Below, in pieces: positions 9,193 to 16,720 of a stretch of 64,000 nt of DNA. The position numbers were made by a program, and so were the translations under genes. Numbering within the stretch: position 1 is the first letter of the stretch; each line of letters begins with the position of its first letter. Where the stretch lies: positions 1 through 64,000 of the forward strand of contig JBKDAM010000076.1 of NCBI GenBank assembly GCA_046316495.1, written 5' to 3'. The DNA is from M3007 sp046316495. Its GTDB lineage: Bacteria; Bacteroidota; Bacteroidia; Chitinophagales; Saprospiraceae. Below the pieces are notes generated by a model, which was not told the origin of the DNA, made no database searches, and saw only the letters and a list, made by a program, of their open reading frames with translations.

Positions 9193-10116
9193 CTATTTAG
9201 AAGGTACTTTTGACGGATCTAATAGGTCGTAAAATTGATCCAACTTTGGAAGAATTATAATTCGGGTGCGACGATTAGTAGCTCTTCCTGCCTCCGTATC
9301 GTTGCTTGCCAAGGTATTGTATTCTCCCCTACCAGCCGCAATGAGTCGGTTCGGATTTACTTTATACTGGGTTTGAAGAGCTCTTACCACCGAAGTAGCT
9401 CGCTTTACACTCAAATCCCAATTGTCAGCGATACAGTCATTCTTGATTGGCACATTGTCGGTGTACCCTTCAACCATCACTTCCAACTCTGGACGAGCAG
9501 CAACGATCTGAGCGATTTTTGCCAAAACCTCTTGTGCACGAGGAGTTAGGTTGGCACTTCCGCTTTGGTACAACATTTTATCAGATAAATTGACAAATAC
9601 AACTGTTTTATCCACTTTAACCTCGATGTCCCGATCTTCAATGCCATCGCGCAACATACTGGTAAGGTTCACTGCAAGCGCTAAATTGATAGAATCAGCT
9701 CGGGTTTTTGCGTTTTGGAGGATTGCCAAATATTTGTCTTTCCGCTCTAGCTGTGAAAGGGTCTCTTTGATATTGTCATTTGCTGACTTATTCAAATTCG
9801 TTAAATCACCAACCGTAGATAACTGCTTATCGCGCAATGTTTGGCAATCTGAAAGTTGAGACTTCAGAAATTGTATTTGCTCCTCATAAATTTTTTGAGC
9901 ATTAACGGCATTTGATCGGTCCTGTTCACAAAGCGAAAGGCGGTTCATGTAGTCGTTCAGGCTTTTACCACACTTTCCCAAATCCTTGTTGGCAACCGCC
10001 AACTCATTTTTGGTTTGGAGTAGTTCACTCTCCAATGCAGTAAACTTCTTTTTTGTCACACAGGAAGAAAGAGCTCCAAGCAACAATGGAAGCAGTAAAA
10101 GGTGTTGTAGTTTCAT
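9193..10116 (-). CDS. OmpA-family peptidoglycan-binding lipoprotein with coiled coil
   Basis: A 307-residue lipoprotein: signal MKLQHLLLLPLLLGALSSC with the lipobox LSSC and lipidated Cys19. Residues about 25-140 are a long heptad-rich coiled coil (ALESELLQTKNELAVANKDL and following). The C-terminal OmpA domain (about 175-295) carries VEGYTDNVPIK and the DNWDLSVKRATSVVRAL segment that binds the peptidoglycan peptide. It probably tethers the outer membrane to the wall, with the coiled coil spanning the periplasm. A terminator follows at 9124-9165. The CoA-binding protein gene lies 45 bp upstream on the same strand, so the two may be co-transcribed. Confidence 0.93.
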   Translation of the reverse strand: MKLQHLLLLPLLLGALSSCVTKKKFTALESELLQTKNELAVANKDLGKCGKSLNDYMNRLSLCEQDRSNAVNAQKIYEEQIQFLKSQLSDCQTLRDKQLSTVGDLTNLNKSANDNIKETLSQLERKDKYLAILQNAKTRADSINLALAVNLTSMLRDGIEDRDIEVKVDKTVVFVNLSDKMLYQSGSANLTPRAQEVLAKIAQIVAARPELEVMVEGYTDNVPIKNDCIADNWDLSVKRATSVVRALQTQYKVNPNRLIAAGRGEYNTLASNDTEAGRATNRRTRIIILPKLDQFYDLLDPSKVPSK

Positions 10117-10161
10117 AAAATGGGTTGATTAATGACTAAAATAATTATGGATCCGTTCTAG

Positions 10162-10527
10162 TTAATAGTTACCAATTGACAGCATCACTAAGGTACAAGC
10201 CTCTAAAGGCTCTATTCCCTTTTCCAATGCCAACCGTTTCAATTCTGGATTCTCAGTGCCCGGATTGAAAATAAGTCGCTTAGGCTTTAATCGGAGGATG
10301 TAATCAACTAATCCCTCTTGCCGGTCGGCCCCCACGTACAAGGTCACGGTATCCACCTCCGATACCGGGGGTTGGCCGGTTTGGATCTCCACCTCTCCTA
10401 TTTTTCCCTCTCTCGAACCCACCGCCACCACATCATACCCATTTCGCTGCAGCGCCATTACCGCTTTCCAAGAGTACCGTTCAGCATTGGGAGAAGCACC
10501 TAACACAAGTGTTTTTTTTCTTGACAT
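10162..10527 (-). CDS. CoA-binding (YccU-like) Rossmann protein
   Basis: A 121-residue single-domain protein of the CoA-binding family. It begins KTLVLGASPNAERYSW, the usual dinucleotide/CoA-binding loop, and continues with NGYDVVAVGSREGKIGEVEIQT and the C-terminal RLIFNPGTENPEL and CTLVML segments seen in the family. It is cytoplasmic and small; its reaction, if any, is not established. It lies upstream of the OmpA lipoprotein on the same strand and may share its transcript. No signal peptide. Confidence 0.88.
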   Translation of the reverse strand: MSRKKTLVLGASPNAERYSWKAVMALQRNGYDVVAVGSREGKIGEVEIQTGQPPVSEVDTVTLYVGADRQEGLVDYILRLKPKRLIFNPGTENPELKRLALEKGIEPLEACTLVMLSIGNY

Positions 10528-10679
10528 AAATTCAAGGTTTAAATCCGTAACAAAGATCGGAATAAATTTGTTACATACTTCATCATTTTATGGCAATAAG
10601 CTTTTCTAAAGCTTGTATGTAAATAGGATTTCACTGTGTAACAAAACCTTGCTGTACCTTAGCTCCTAAAATATTGGTA

Positions 10680-11036
10680 ATGGAAGATTGGGAACTTGAT
10701 TTTGAATGGTTGCATGTGCAACACACCGTAAAAGAGGCAATGCAGCAGGAGGGGTTACCTGACTTAAATACTGTCCTGTTCCTTATTGGAATTCAAGAAT
10801 TGGGTCGATGGAAAAAGAAATTTTCCAAAGAAGAAAAACAAGACCTGATGCATATTGCTGTCTGCCGCCTGCTCTCCTTCGAAGACTATTTCGTTTTTGC
10901 CGGGAGAGATGCAGATGGCTGGCCCCACTGGAGGCAAACCCGTGAAATGCATCAACTGACAACCCTCAAACAAGAACGCCTGCTAAAAGAGCTCGCCGTT
11001 CGATATTTTAAGGAACTGGAAGCAGAACAGAACTAA
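10680..11036 (+). CDS. Conserved hypothetical protein
   Basis: A 118-residue soluble acidic protein with no signal peptide and no motif I can assign. It starts MEDWELDFEWLHVQHTVKEAMQ; a region FLIGIQELGRWKKKFSKEEKQDLMHIAVCRLL looks helical, and the tail is HQLTTLKQERLLKELAVRYFKELEAEQN. A TTG two codons upstream is possible but the ATG at 10680 is preferred. It ends 10 bp before bshA and is probably in the same operon, which makes a bacillithiol-related role possible but unproven. A sequence resembling a -7 box (TACCTTAG) lies about 25 bp upstream. Confidence 0.75.
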   Translation: MEDWELDFEWLHVQHTVKEAMQQEGLPDLNTVLFLIGIQELGRWKKKFSKEEKQDLMHIAVCRLLSFEDYFVFAGRDADGWPHWRQTREMHQLTTLKQERLLKELAVRYFKELEAEQN

Positions 11037-11046
11037 TTTAACTGCA

Positions 11047-12192
11047 ATGATGAAAATAGGAATTGTATGCTATCCTACCTACGGTGGATCCGGGGTAGTA
11101 GCTACCGAGTTAGGATTAGGGTTGGCTCGAAAGGGACATGAAGTACATTTCATTACCTATCGAAGACCCGTACGCCTTGCCCATTTCCTCCCCAACGTTT
11201 TTTACCATGAGGTAGATGGAGAGGACTATCCGCTCTTCGAATACCCTCCCTACGATACAGCTCTCGCATCCAAAATTGTGGACGTGGTACAATACCAAAA
11301 CTTGGATATACTACACGTACACTATGCGATCCCACATGCGACGGTGGCCTACACCGCCAAAAAAATTCTTCTGACTAAAGGTCGTTACATCCCAGTAATC
11401 ACCACTTTGCACGGGACAGATATTACCCTAGTCGGAAATAACAGGGCGTTTGCCCCCGTAGTTGAGTTCAGTATCAATAAAAGCGACGGTGTCACCGCCG
11501 TGTCACAAGCACTCAAAACCGATACCCTGAAATTATTTGAAATTGACCGGGACATTAGAGTGATTTATAATTTCATTGACTTCGAGCGCTTTAAGAAAAC
11601 AAATAAAGATCATTTTAAAAAAATCATTGCTCCCGACGGCGAGCGTATCCTCGCACACACCTCCAACTTTAGAAAGGTCAAGCGAATCGAAGATGCCATC
11701 CGAATCTTTAAACGTGTACACCAGGCAGTTCCATCCAAATTACTGATGATCGGCGATGGACCTGAACGACAAAATGCCGAACAGCTCTGCCGAGAACTCA
11801 ACCTCTGCGACCATGTGCGTTTTCTAGGCAAGCAAGATCCAATTGAAGAGCTATTAGCTATTTGCGACCTCTTCCTGATGCCCTCTGAAAGCGAGTCTTT
11901 CGGCCTGGCAGCACTGGAGGCGATGGCCTGCGAAGTGCCCGTCATCTCCTCTAACGGCGGTGGATTGCCCGAGGTCAATCTGCATGGAATCACCGGGTTC
12001 CTAAGTGACCCGGGCAAAGTAGATGAAATGGCTAACTATGCCATCCAACTACTCGAAAACGACGAAATGCTCCTCCAATTTCGTGAAAACGCCTTAAAAC
12101 AAGCCCAAAGATTCTCCTTAGACCAAATCTTACCAGATTACGAGCGGTACTATGAAGAAATACTACAATCCAGCCATCAAAAAGTAGACTAA
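11047..12192 (+). CDS. bshA: N-acetyl-alpha-D-glucosaminyl L-malate synthase BshA
   Basis: A 381-residue GT4-family glycosyltransferase that joins GlcNAc from UDP-GlcNAc to L-malate, the first step of bacillithiol synthesis. The BshA N-terminus MKIGIVCYPTYGGSGVVATELG is followed by the family hallmark HFITYRRPVRL. Further motifs are LHVHYAIPHA, the nucleotide-sugar region FLMPSESESFGLAALEAMACEVPVISSNGGGLPEV and the E-x7-E pair within it. Cytoplasmic. The start could be either of two adjacent ATG codons (11047 or 11050). bshB and bshC are not in this window. It follows a small unknown gene by 10 bp. Confidence 0.93.
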   Translation: MMKIGIVCYPTYGGSGVVATELGLGLARKGHEVHFITYRRPVRLAHFLPNVFYHEVDGEDYPLFEYPPYDTALASKIVDVVQYQNLDILHVHYAIPHATVAYTAKKILLTKGRYIPVITTLHGTDITLVGNNRAFAPVVEFSINKSDGVTAVSQALKTDTLKLFEIDRDIRVIYNFIDFERFKKTNKDHFKKIIAPDGERILAHTSNFRKVKRIEDAIRIFKRVHQAVPSKLLMIGDGPERQNAEQLCRELNLCDHVRFLGKQDPIEELLAICDLFLMPSESESFGLAALEAMACEVPVISSNGGGLPEVNLHGITGFLSDPGKVDEMANYAIQLLENDEMLLQFRENALKQAQRFSLDQILPDYERYYEEILQSSHQKVD

Positions 12193-12242
12193 GCATTCGC
12201 CCATCTTCTCAAAAGAAGCGTCAATTTTCATCCATTCCGCAG

Positions 12243-12250
12243 TACCTTTG
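12243..12250 (+). promoter_or_regulatory. -7 box of the dcd-lipoprotein-aroA operon
   Basis: TACCTTTG matches TAnnTTTG and lies 20 bp upstream of the TTG start of dcd, so the leader would be only about 15 nt. This short spacing supports the TTG start at 12271. Confidence 0.65.
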
Positions 12251-12270
12251 AGCTCTAAACAGCTATTACC

Positions 12271-12807
12271 TTGATTCTATCCGATAAAAAAATTCTCGAA
12301 GCCATCGCCTCTGGCCAAATCGTAATCGAACCGTTCAGACCCGAATCCTTGGGAACGAATTCTTATGATGTACACTTAGGTAAACACCTGGCAGTCTACA
12401 AAGAGCGTGTGCTCGATGCTAAAAAACACAACCAAGTAGAACATTTCGATATCCCCGAGGAGGGCTTTGTGCTCCAACCCGGCACCCTCTACCTTGGTGT
12501 TACAGAGGAATATACCGAAACCCACGGCGCCGTCCCTTTCCTAGAAGGCAAAAGCAGTATTGGTCGACTCGGAATCGATATACACGCCACTGCCGGAAAA
12601 GGCGACGTAGGATTTTCCAATACTTGGACCCTCGAAATTTCTTGTGTCCAACCTGTCCGCGTTTATGCCGGTATGCCCATCGGACAGCTCATTTACTTCG
12701 CAGTGGAGGGTGAGATTGAAAACTACTATAACCGCAAACAAAACGCAAAGTATAACCAACGGACCACCCGGCCTGTTGAAAGCATGATGTGGAAAAATTT
12801 CGAATAA
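12271..12807 (+). CDS. dcd: dCTP deaminase
   Basis: A 178-residue dCTP deaminase that makes dUTP for thymidylate synthesis. Motifs include GTNSYDVHLG near the N-terminus, EGKSSIGRLGI, and HATAGKGDVGFSNTWTLEIS with the catalytic glutamate in TLEIS; the tail has QNAKYNQRTTRP. The start codon is TTG (reading MILSDKKILEAIASGQIVIEPF), supported by homology to the family N-terminus and by the -7 box just upstream. It is the first gene of a run of three overlapping genes. Cytoplasmic. Confidence 0.93.
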   Translation: MILSDKKILEAIASGQIVIEPFRPESLGTNSYDVHLGKHLAVYKERVLDAKKHNQVEHFDIPEEGFVLQPGTLYLGVTEEYTETHGAVPFLEGKSSIGRLGIDIHATAGKGDVGFSNTWTLEISCVQPVRVYAGMPIGQLIYFAVEGEIENYYNRKQNAKYNQRTTRPVESMMWKNFE

Positions 12808-13049
12808 TGCGCGCACTGTTATTCCTGCTCTTCATTGCCTCAGGTTGTGGAGACCCCAATATTCCCCTCGACGCTACCGCCCGCCGAAGGGTGGATTCCC
12901 TCGCAGCCGTAGGCGTGGGCCTTGCACGGCAACAACAAGACAGTATCTGCAGAGAACAACGCATAACGCTGCTCCCTGTGCTCATTGACTCCATTAAAAA
13001 AGAACGAATAAGAACAATCCAAGCTCAGCTAAATCAGATACCCCAATGA
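12807..13049 (+). CDS. Small predicted lipoprotein
   Basis: An 80-residue protein whose ATG overlaps the dcd stop codon by one base (TAATG) and whose stop overlaps the aroA start (ATGA). The N-terminus MRALLFLLFIASGCGD is a clear lipoprotein signal with lipobox ASGC and a following Gly-Asp. The rest is charged and helical (TARRRVDSLAAVGVGLARQQQ and a repeated basic stretch). I do not recognise a family. An alternative start 18 bp upstream would bury the signal peptide and is rejected. The double overlap implies translational coupling of the three genes. Confidence 0.8.
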   Translation: MRALLFLLFIASGCGDPNIPLDATARRRVDSLAAVGVGLARQQQDSICREQRITLLPVLIDSIKKERIRTIQAQLNQIPQ

Positions 13050-14323
13050 AGTATCAGCCGCTCCCTCCTTTATCAATCCCTCAACTTCCCACTAATTTCC
13101 ATGGATCCATCCACTTGGATGGCTCTAAAAGTATTAGTAACCGAGCACTGATTATTCTACAACTCGCTGGCGTCGACCCGCTCTTTTATCTCTCCCACCT
13201 CTCTACCTCTCAAGATACTCAAACACTCCTTCAGCTCCTTCAAAACCTACATCAAACAGAGCTTAACGCAGGAGATGCCGGTACCACTTTCCGGTTTATG
13301 ACCGCCTTCCTCGCTCTTCAACCAGGAGAAAAGGTACTAACTGGATCTCCGGGCTTACAAGCACGACCCATCGGCCCCTTAGTAGAGGCGCTCCGCCAAC
13401 TCGGCGTACCGATCAAGTACCTCCAACAACCAGGTTTCCCACCGCTTCAGATCGGCACCCTTCCAACTCTTTCCTCCACTGAAAGCCACATTGCCATAAA
13501 CGCCTCCATAAGCAGCCAATTTGTCTCTGCTCTACTCCTGGTCGCTCCTCAACTACCACATGGTCTCACCCTGACGCTAGAAGGCCATAGTGTCTCAGCT
13601 CCGTACATTCAACTTACCCTCCAATTGATGAACTACTTTGGAGCTGAATGGGAAAAAACTGAAGATACCATTCGGGTGCTACCAGGCACTTACCAACCTA
13701 AACCATTCCAGATTGAAGCGGACTGGTCCGCAGCTTCCTATTGGTATAGCTTGGTAGCCATAGCAGAAGAAGGAGCTAGCCTTTCACTTTATGGTCTTCA
13801 ATCTACTAGTTGGCAAGGCGATGCTGTACTGCCTATCATGATGCGCAGCTTTGGGATCGAAACTACATTTGAATCAGACCACATCCACCTAAAAAAAGTA
13901 GGCCAGGCAAAACCGTTTTTTGAATGGGATTTTTTAGACTGCCCTGACTTGGCACCAACCCTAGCCGTTACCTGCGCTGCCACCGGGGTACAAGGTCTTT
14001 TCACTGGCCTCGAAACACTACAAATAAAAGAAACGAACCGGATTGCAGCACTTAAAAAAGAACTTGATAAGGTGGGAGTCACCTTCGTAAAACTCCCTGC
14101 TCATTTTAACAAAAAACAACCCGGTAAAACATACTATATGGTAGATGGAAAGGCCCACTGGGAACAGATACTTTCCATCCAAACCTATCAAGACCATCGA
14201 ATGGCTATGAGTTTTAGCCCCCTAGCACTGCTCGGTCCCTTGCAAATAGAACAGCCCGACGTGGTAAAAAAATCCTACCCGAGTTTTTGGCAAGACCTTG
14301 ACCAGCTCTTTCACGAGAAATAA
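13046..14323 (+). CDS. aroA: 3-phosphoshikimate 1-carboxyvinyltransferase (EPSP synthase)
   Basis: A 425-residue EPSP synthase, joining phosphoenolpyruvate to shikimate-3-phosphate in aromatic amino acid synthesis. Recognised motifs in order: DGSKSISNRALI (substrate Lys/Ser/Arg), NAGDAGTTFRFMTAF, the mid-protein SAASYWYSL, DLAPTLAVTCA, KETNRIAALKKELDKVGV and YQDHRMAMSF near the C-terminus. Cytoplasmic. It overlaps the preceding lipoprotein gene by 4 bp. It is slightly divergent from classic AroA in the N-terminal PEP loop, as is usual for Bacteroidota. No other aro gene is adjacent. Confidence 0.95.
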   Translation: MKYQPLPPLSIPQLPTNFHGSIHLDGSKSISNRALIILQLAGVDPLFYLSHLSTSQDTQTLLQLLQNLHQTELNAGDAGTTFRFMTAFLALQPGEKVLTGSPGLQARPIGPLVEALRQLGVPIKYLQQPGFPPLQIGTLPTLSSTESHIAINASISSQFVSALLLVAPQLPHGLTLTLEGHSVSAPYIQLTLQLMNYFGAEWEKTEDTIRVLPGTYQPKPFQIEADWSAASYWYSLVAIAEEGASLSLYGLQSTSWQGDAVLPIMMRSFGIETTFESDHIHLKKVGQAKPFFEWDFLDCPDLAPTLAVTCAATGVQGLFTGLETLQIKETNRIAALKKELDKVGVTFVKLPAHFNKKQPGKTYYMVDGKAHWEQILSIQTYQDHRMAMSFSPLALLGPLQIEQPDVVKKSYPSFWQDLDQLFHEK

Positions 14324-14325
14324 GC

Positions 14326-14368
14326 AAAAAAAATCCCCAAATCCGATGCTAGACACCTAATTTGGGGA
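14326..14368 (-). terminator. Terminator of the NagX-like gene
   Basis: TCCCCAAAT (14334-14342) and ATTTGGGGA (14360-14368) form a perfect 9-bp stem with a 17-nt loop. The plus-strand A run just before the left arm gives a T run on the minus strand, so it terminates the minus-strand gene ending at 14394. Confidence 0.85.
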
Positions 14369-14393
14369 AAAGACCAAAAGGCAGTCTCCCAGA

Positions 14394-15497
14394 CTATAAC
14401 TTTAGGAATATTTTCCTCTTGTATAAACTATAAATCGGGATAAAAATGATTCCTACATAAATCAAAGCATACGTGAAGGATCCAAATTCCAAGGAAAATC
14501 CAAGTGACTGTAGTCCATTCATCCAACGAGTATTCAGGCCAGCAGTCCCACCAAAATCATTGTAAAACACCACGGTCATCATGCTAGCCAGTACATAAGC
14601 GGCAATTGCATTTGATCCAAAAATTCGCCCCGCAGCCGTCCACTTTGTTTGGCCCATCACATCTGTCAGGACCATACTCGCCGCGAGCGATAGAGTAGCC
14701 AATCCTCCCGTGTGAAATACATAAGAACTCGTCCACAAATTTTTGTTAATGGGAAAGAACCAATCCCAAGCACCACCTACCACATATAAACCAAATCCTA
14801 TGAAAAATAACCAAGTCAATTTATGGTAAAGCTCTTTGATCTCTAAAATTAATTTTCCGACCAACATTCCAATAATCCCAGTTACAATAGCGGGAAACGT
14901 ACTCAATATCCCCTCCGGATCCCACGTCTCCTGCCATAACTTCCCTGGTAAAAAGCGACTATCAATGAAATGGGCCCAGTTTTTAATCGGAACCGACAAA
15001 TCGGGGGAACCTATACCCGGCACTGGAACATAAGCCAATAGAATCCAATACCCTACCAGTAATCCAACACCCAGTTGAACCCAAAATTTCCAATTCGTGT
15101 ACAAAAATAGCAAAGCACAAGCCAGAAACACCACCGAAATACGCTGCAAAACCCCCGCCCATCGAATACTTGAAAAGTCAAAATCAGGCCATAACCATAA
15201 AAATAACCCCACCCCATAAATCTTGAGACTGCGGACCACCACTTTCTTAACCAAGTCCCCCCGCTGGGCTCCTGCTTCCAAACGTCCATGATAGGCCATT
15301 GTGATAGACACCCCAACAATAAACAGGAAAAAAGGAAAAACATAATCTGTAGGCGTCGCTCCATTCCAGGGAGCATGTAAAAGTGGCGCATATACATGGG
15401 ACCAAGAACCCGGATCATTCACGATAATCATCGCCATAATGGTGAAACCGCGAAGCGCATCCAATGCAATCAACCTAGAAGTACTGTTTGAAGCCAT
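14394..15497 (-). CDS. Heparan-alpha-glucosaminide N-acetyltransferase-like (NagX/DUF5009) membrane protein
   Basis: A 367-residue polytopic membrane protein with about ten hydrophobic segments. The start RLIALDALRGFTIMAMIIVNDPGSW and the PTDYVFPFFLFIVGVSI segment are the signature of the family that includes human HGSNAT and bacterial NagX. The family moves acetyl groups across the membrane onto amino sugars; here the acceptor is unknown and a wall or LPS glucosamine is inference. It is on the opposite strand to the aroA operon, with its own terminator at 14326-14368. Confidence 0.88.
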   Translation of the reverse strand: MASNSTSRLIALDALRGFTIMAMIIVNDPGSWSHVYAPLLHAPWNGATPTDYVFPFFLFIVGVSITMAYHGRLEAGAQRGDLVKKVVVRSLKIYGVGLFLWLWPDFDFSSIRWAGVLQRISVVFLACALLFLYTNWKFWVQLGVGLLVGYWILLAYVPVPGIGSPDLSVPIKNWAHFIDSRFLPGKLWQETWDPEGILSTFPAIVTGIIGMLVGKLILEIKELYHKLTWLFFIGFGLYVVGGAWDWFFPINKNLWTSSYVFHTGGLATLSLAASMVLTDVMGQTKWTAAGRIFGSNAIAAYVLASMMTVVFYNDFGGTAGLNTRWMNGLQSLGFSLEFGSFTYALIYVGIIFIPIYSLYKRKIFLKL

Positions 15498-15880
15498 ACA
15501 TTAAGTTCGTTTTGTTTGAAAATCGGCCAATAATAATCTAATTTCCTTATTTTTGAAGGATAACCTCCTTGATCAGCGCGCAATATGAGGTATTTGCAGG
15601 AATTAACCATGGAAGATTTGGAAATTTATATAAATACAATCACCTGACTAATATATTAATCCAAGATATCACATAACCATTAGCTCTGAAATTTAATATT
15701 GGAACAAAGAGGATAAAAATTGCCTGCGGGGATTGGGACAATTCAAAGAAAAAGCACCGTTTAAAGTATAGATTACACCATATTAAAAAATGAAAGTAAT
15801 ACTTCAAAAAAAAAAAATAGTAAAACACTTAAACCAAGTAAATGAGCTGTTGTTTATACTATCAAACAACACTGTTACGT
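15498..15880. other. Intergenic region between divergent genes, no gene seen
   Basis: AT-rich spacer between the divergent NagX-like and PepSY-like genes. It must hold both promoters, but I could not pick a convincing TAnnTTTG box. A short inverted pair (AAGGA/TCCTT, near 15556-15571) is too small to interpret. Confidence 0.5.
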
Positions 15881-16318
15881 ATGAAAAAATCCTTTATCAT
15901 CGGGGTTGCAATGAGCCCCCTCCTTTTGGTTATGGGCAGTTGCCAAAAAGACGAGTTGATCCCAGTCGCAGAGGCCCCATCAGCGGTAGCTGAGTATTTG
16001 AATCAACACTTTTCCGGTCAATCTATTCTCCAAATTACGAAAGACAAGGACGGCTTCACTAAAACATATGATGTCATTCTGGATGGAGGAATTACCCTCG
16101 AGTTTAACCGTAAATTTGAAATAATTGATATTGACGGAACCACGCAGTTGCCTGATAGTGTTATTCCTACTGCGCTGCTCGACTATGTAAAAGAAAAGCA
16201 CCCAGAGAATTTCATCACAGACTGGGAACTAGAAAACAAACATCAGCAAATCAGTCTGGATAATGGCCTTTCCTTGGAGTTCGATCTTGATGGCAAATTT
16301 CTAAGGATCGATTCTTAA
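15881..16318 (+). CDS. PepSY-like (BLIP-like) lipoprotein
   Basis: A 145-residue predicted lipoprotein: MKKSFIIGVAMSPLLLVMGSC followed by QKDEL, lipobox MGSC. The mature part has two copies of a pattern typical of the Bacteroidota PepSY-like/DUF2874 family: VAEYLNQHFSGQSILQITKDKDG, then VILDGGITLEFNRKFEIIDIDG, and LLDYVKEKHPENFITDWELENKHQQISLDNGLSLEFDLDGKFLRID. These proteins sit at the cell surface or periplasm; no reaction is known. An in-frame ATG at 15842 would add 13 residues before the signal and is rejected. Followed by a terminator. Confidence 0.85.
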   Translation: MKKSFIIGVAMSPLLLVMGSCQKDELIPVAEAPSAVAEYLNQHFSGQSILQITKDKDGFTKTYDVILDGGITLEFNRKFEIIDIDGTTQLPDSVIPTALLDYVKEKHPENFITDWELENKHQQISLDNGLSLEFDLDGKFLRIDS

Positions 16319-16341
16319 TTATCAATCTTGAGCATACAAAA

Positions 16342-16384
16342 AAAGCACTCTATCCTTCTATAAGAAATAGGGTGCTTTATTTAT
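16342..16384 (+). terminator. Terminator of the PepSY-like gene
   Basis: AAAGCACTCTAT pairs with ATAGGGTGCTTT (one G-T wobble), followed by TATTTATTT. An A run before the left arm could let it work in both directions. Confidence 0.8.
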
Positions 16385-16442
16385 TTGGTCTACCACACAC
16401 AACCTCTCAAAATAAAAAAACACCGTACTCAAAATAATCCCT

Positions 16443-16450
16443 TACCTTTG
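16443..16450 (+). promoter_or_regulatory. -7 box TACCTTTG of the RhlE helicase gene
   Basis: Exact TAnnTTTG match, about 270 bp upstream of the helicase ATG. If used, it gives an unusually long 5' leader. Confidence 0.55.
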
Positions 16451-16455
16451 CAGTG

Positions 16456-16720
16456 TTATATTAGGATGTGTCAAATGCCGACTCAGTTAATCCCTTGACA
16501 AGCAGCTTATTCCTCGTGAGTGATGCGCTTCATTTGTTGGCCTGAATTTTCGATTTCAGTCGCTATCTTTCGAATGGAGTAACTTACTTCAACAAAGCCG
16601 CTTTAATTTGTTCAGGTTAAATTAGACCAACCCATTTGTGTGACGCACACATTCCATCCTTTTTCTGACTGATTGTCCTATAGATCGCGTCGCCGTCAGT
16701 CCTTTTTTAGTTTTATTTTG
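16456..16720 (+). promoter_or_regulatory. Long structured 5' leader of rhlE
   Basis: About 265 nt without an open reading frame lie between the predicted promoter and the helicase start. GTGTGACGCACAC (16638-16650) is a small perfect hairpin; GACTGA (16667-16672) pairs with TCAGTC (16696-16701), directly followed by CTTTTTT (16702-16708) just before the ATG at 16721. GACGC inside the first hairpin could instead pair with GCGTC near 16687. A leader attenuator or temperature-sensitive structure is inference. Confidence 0.45.
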
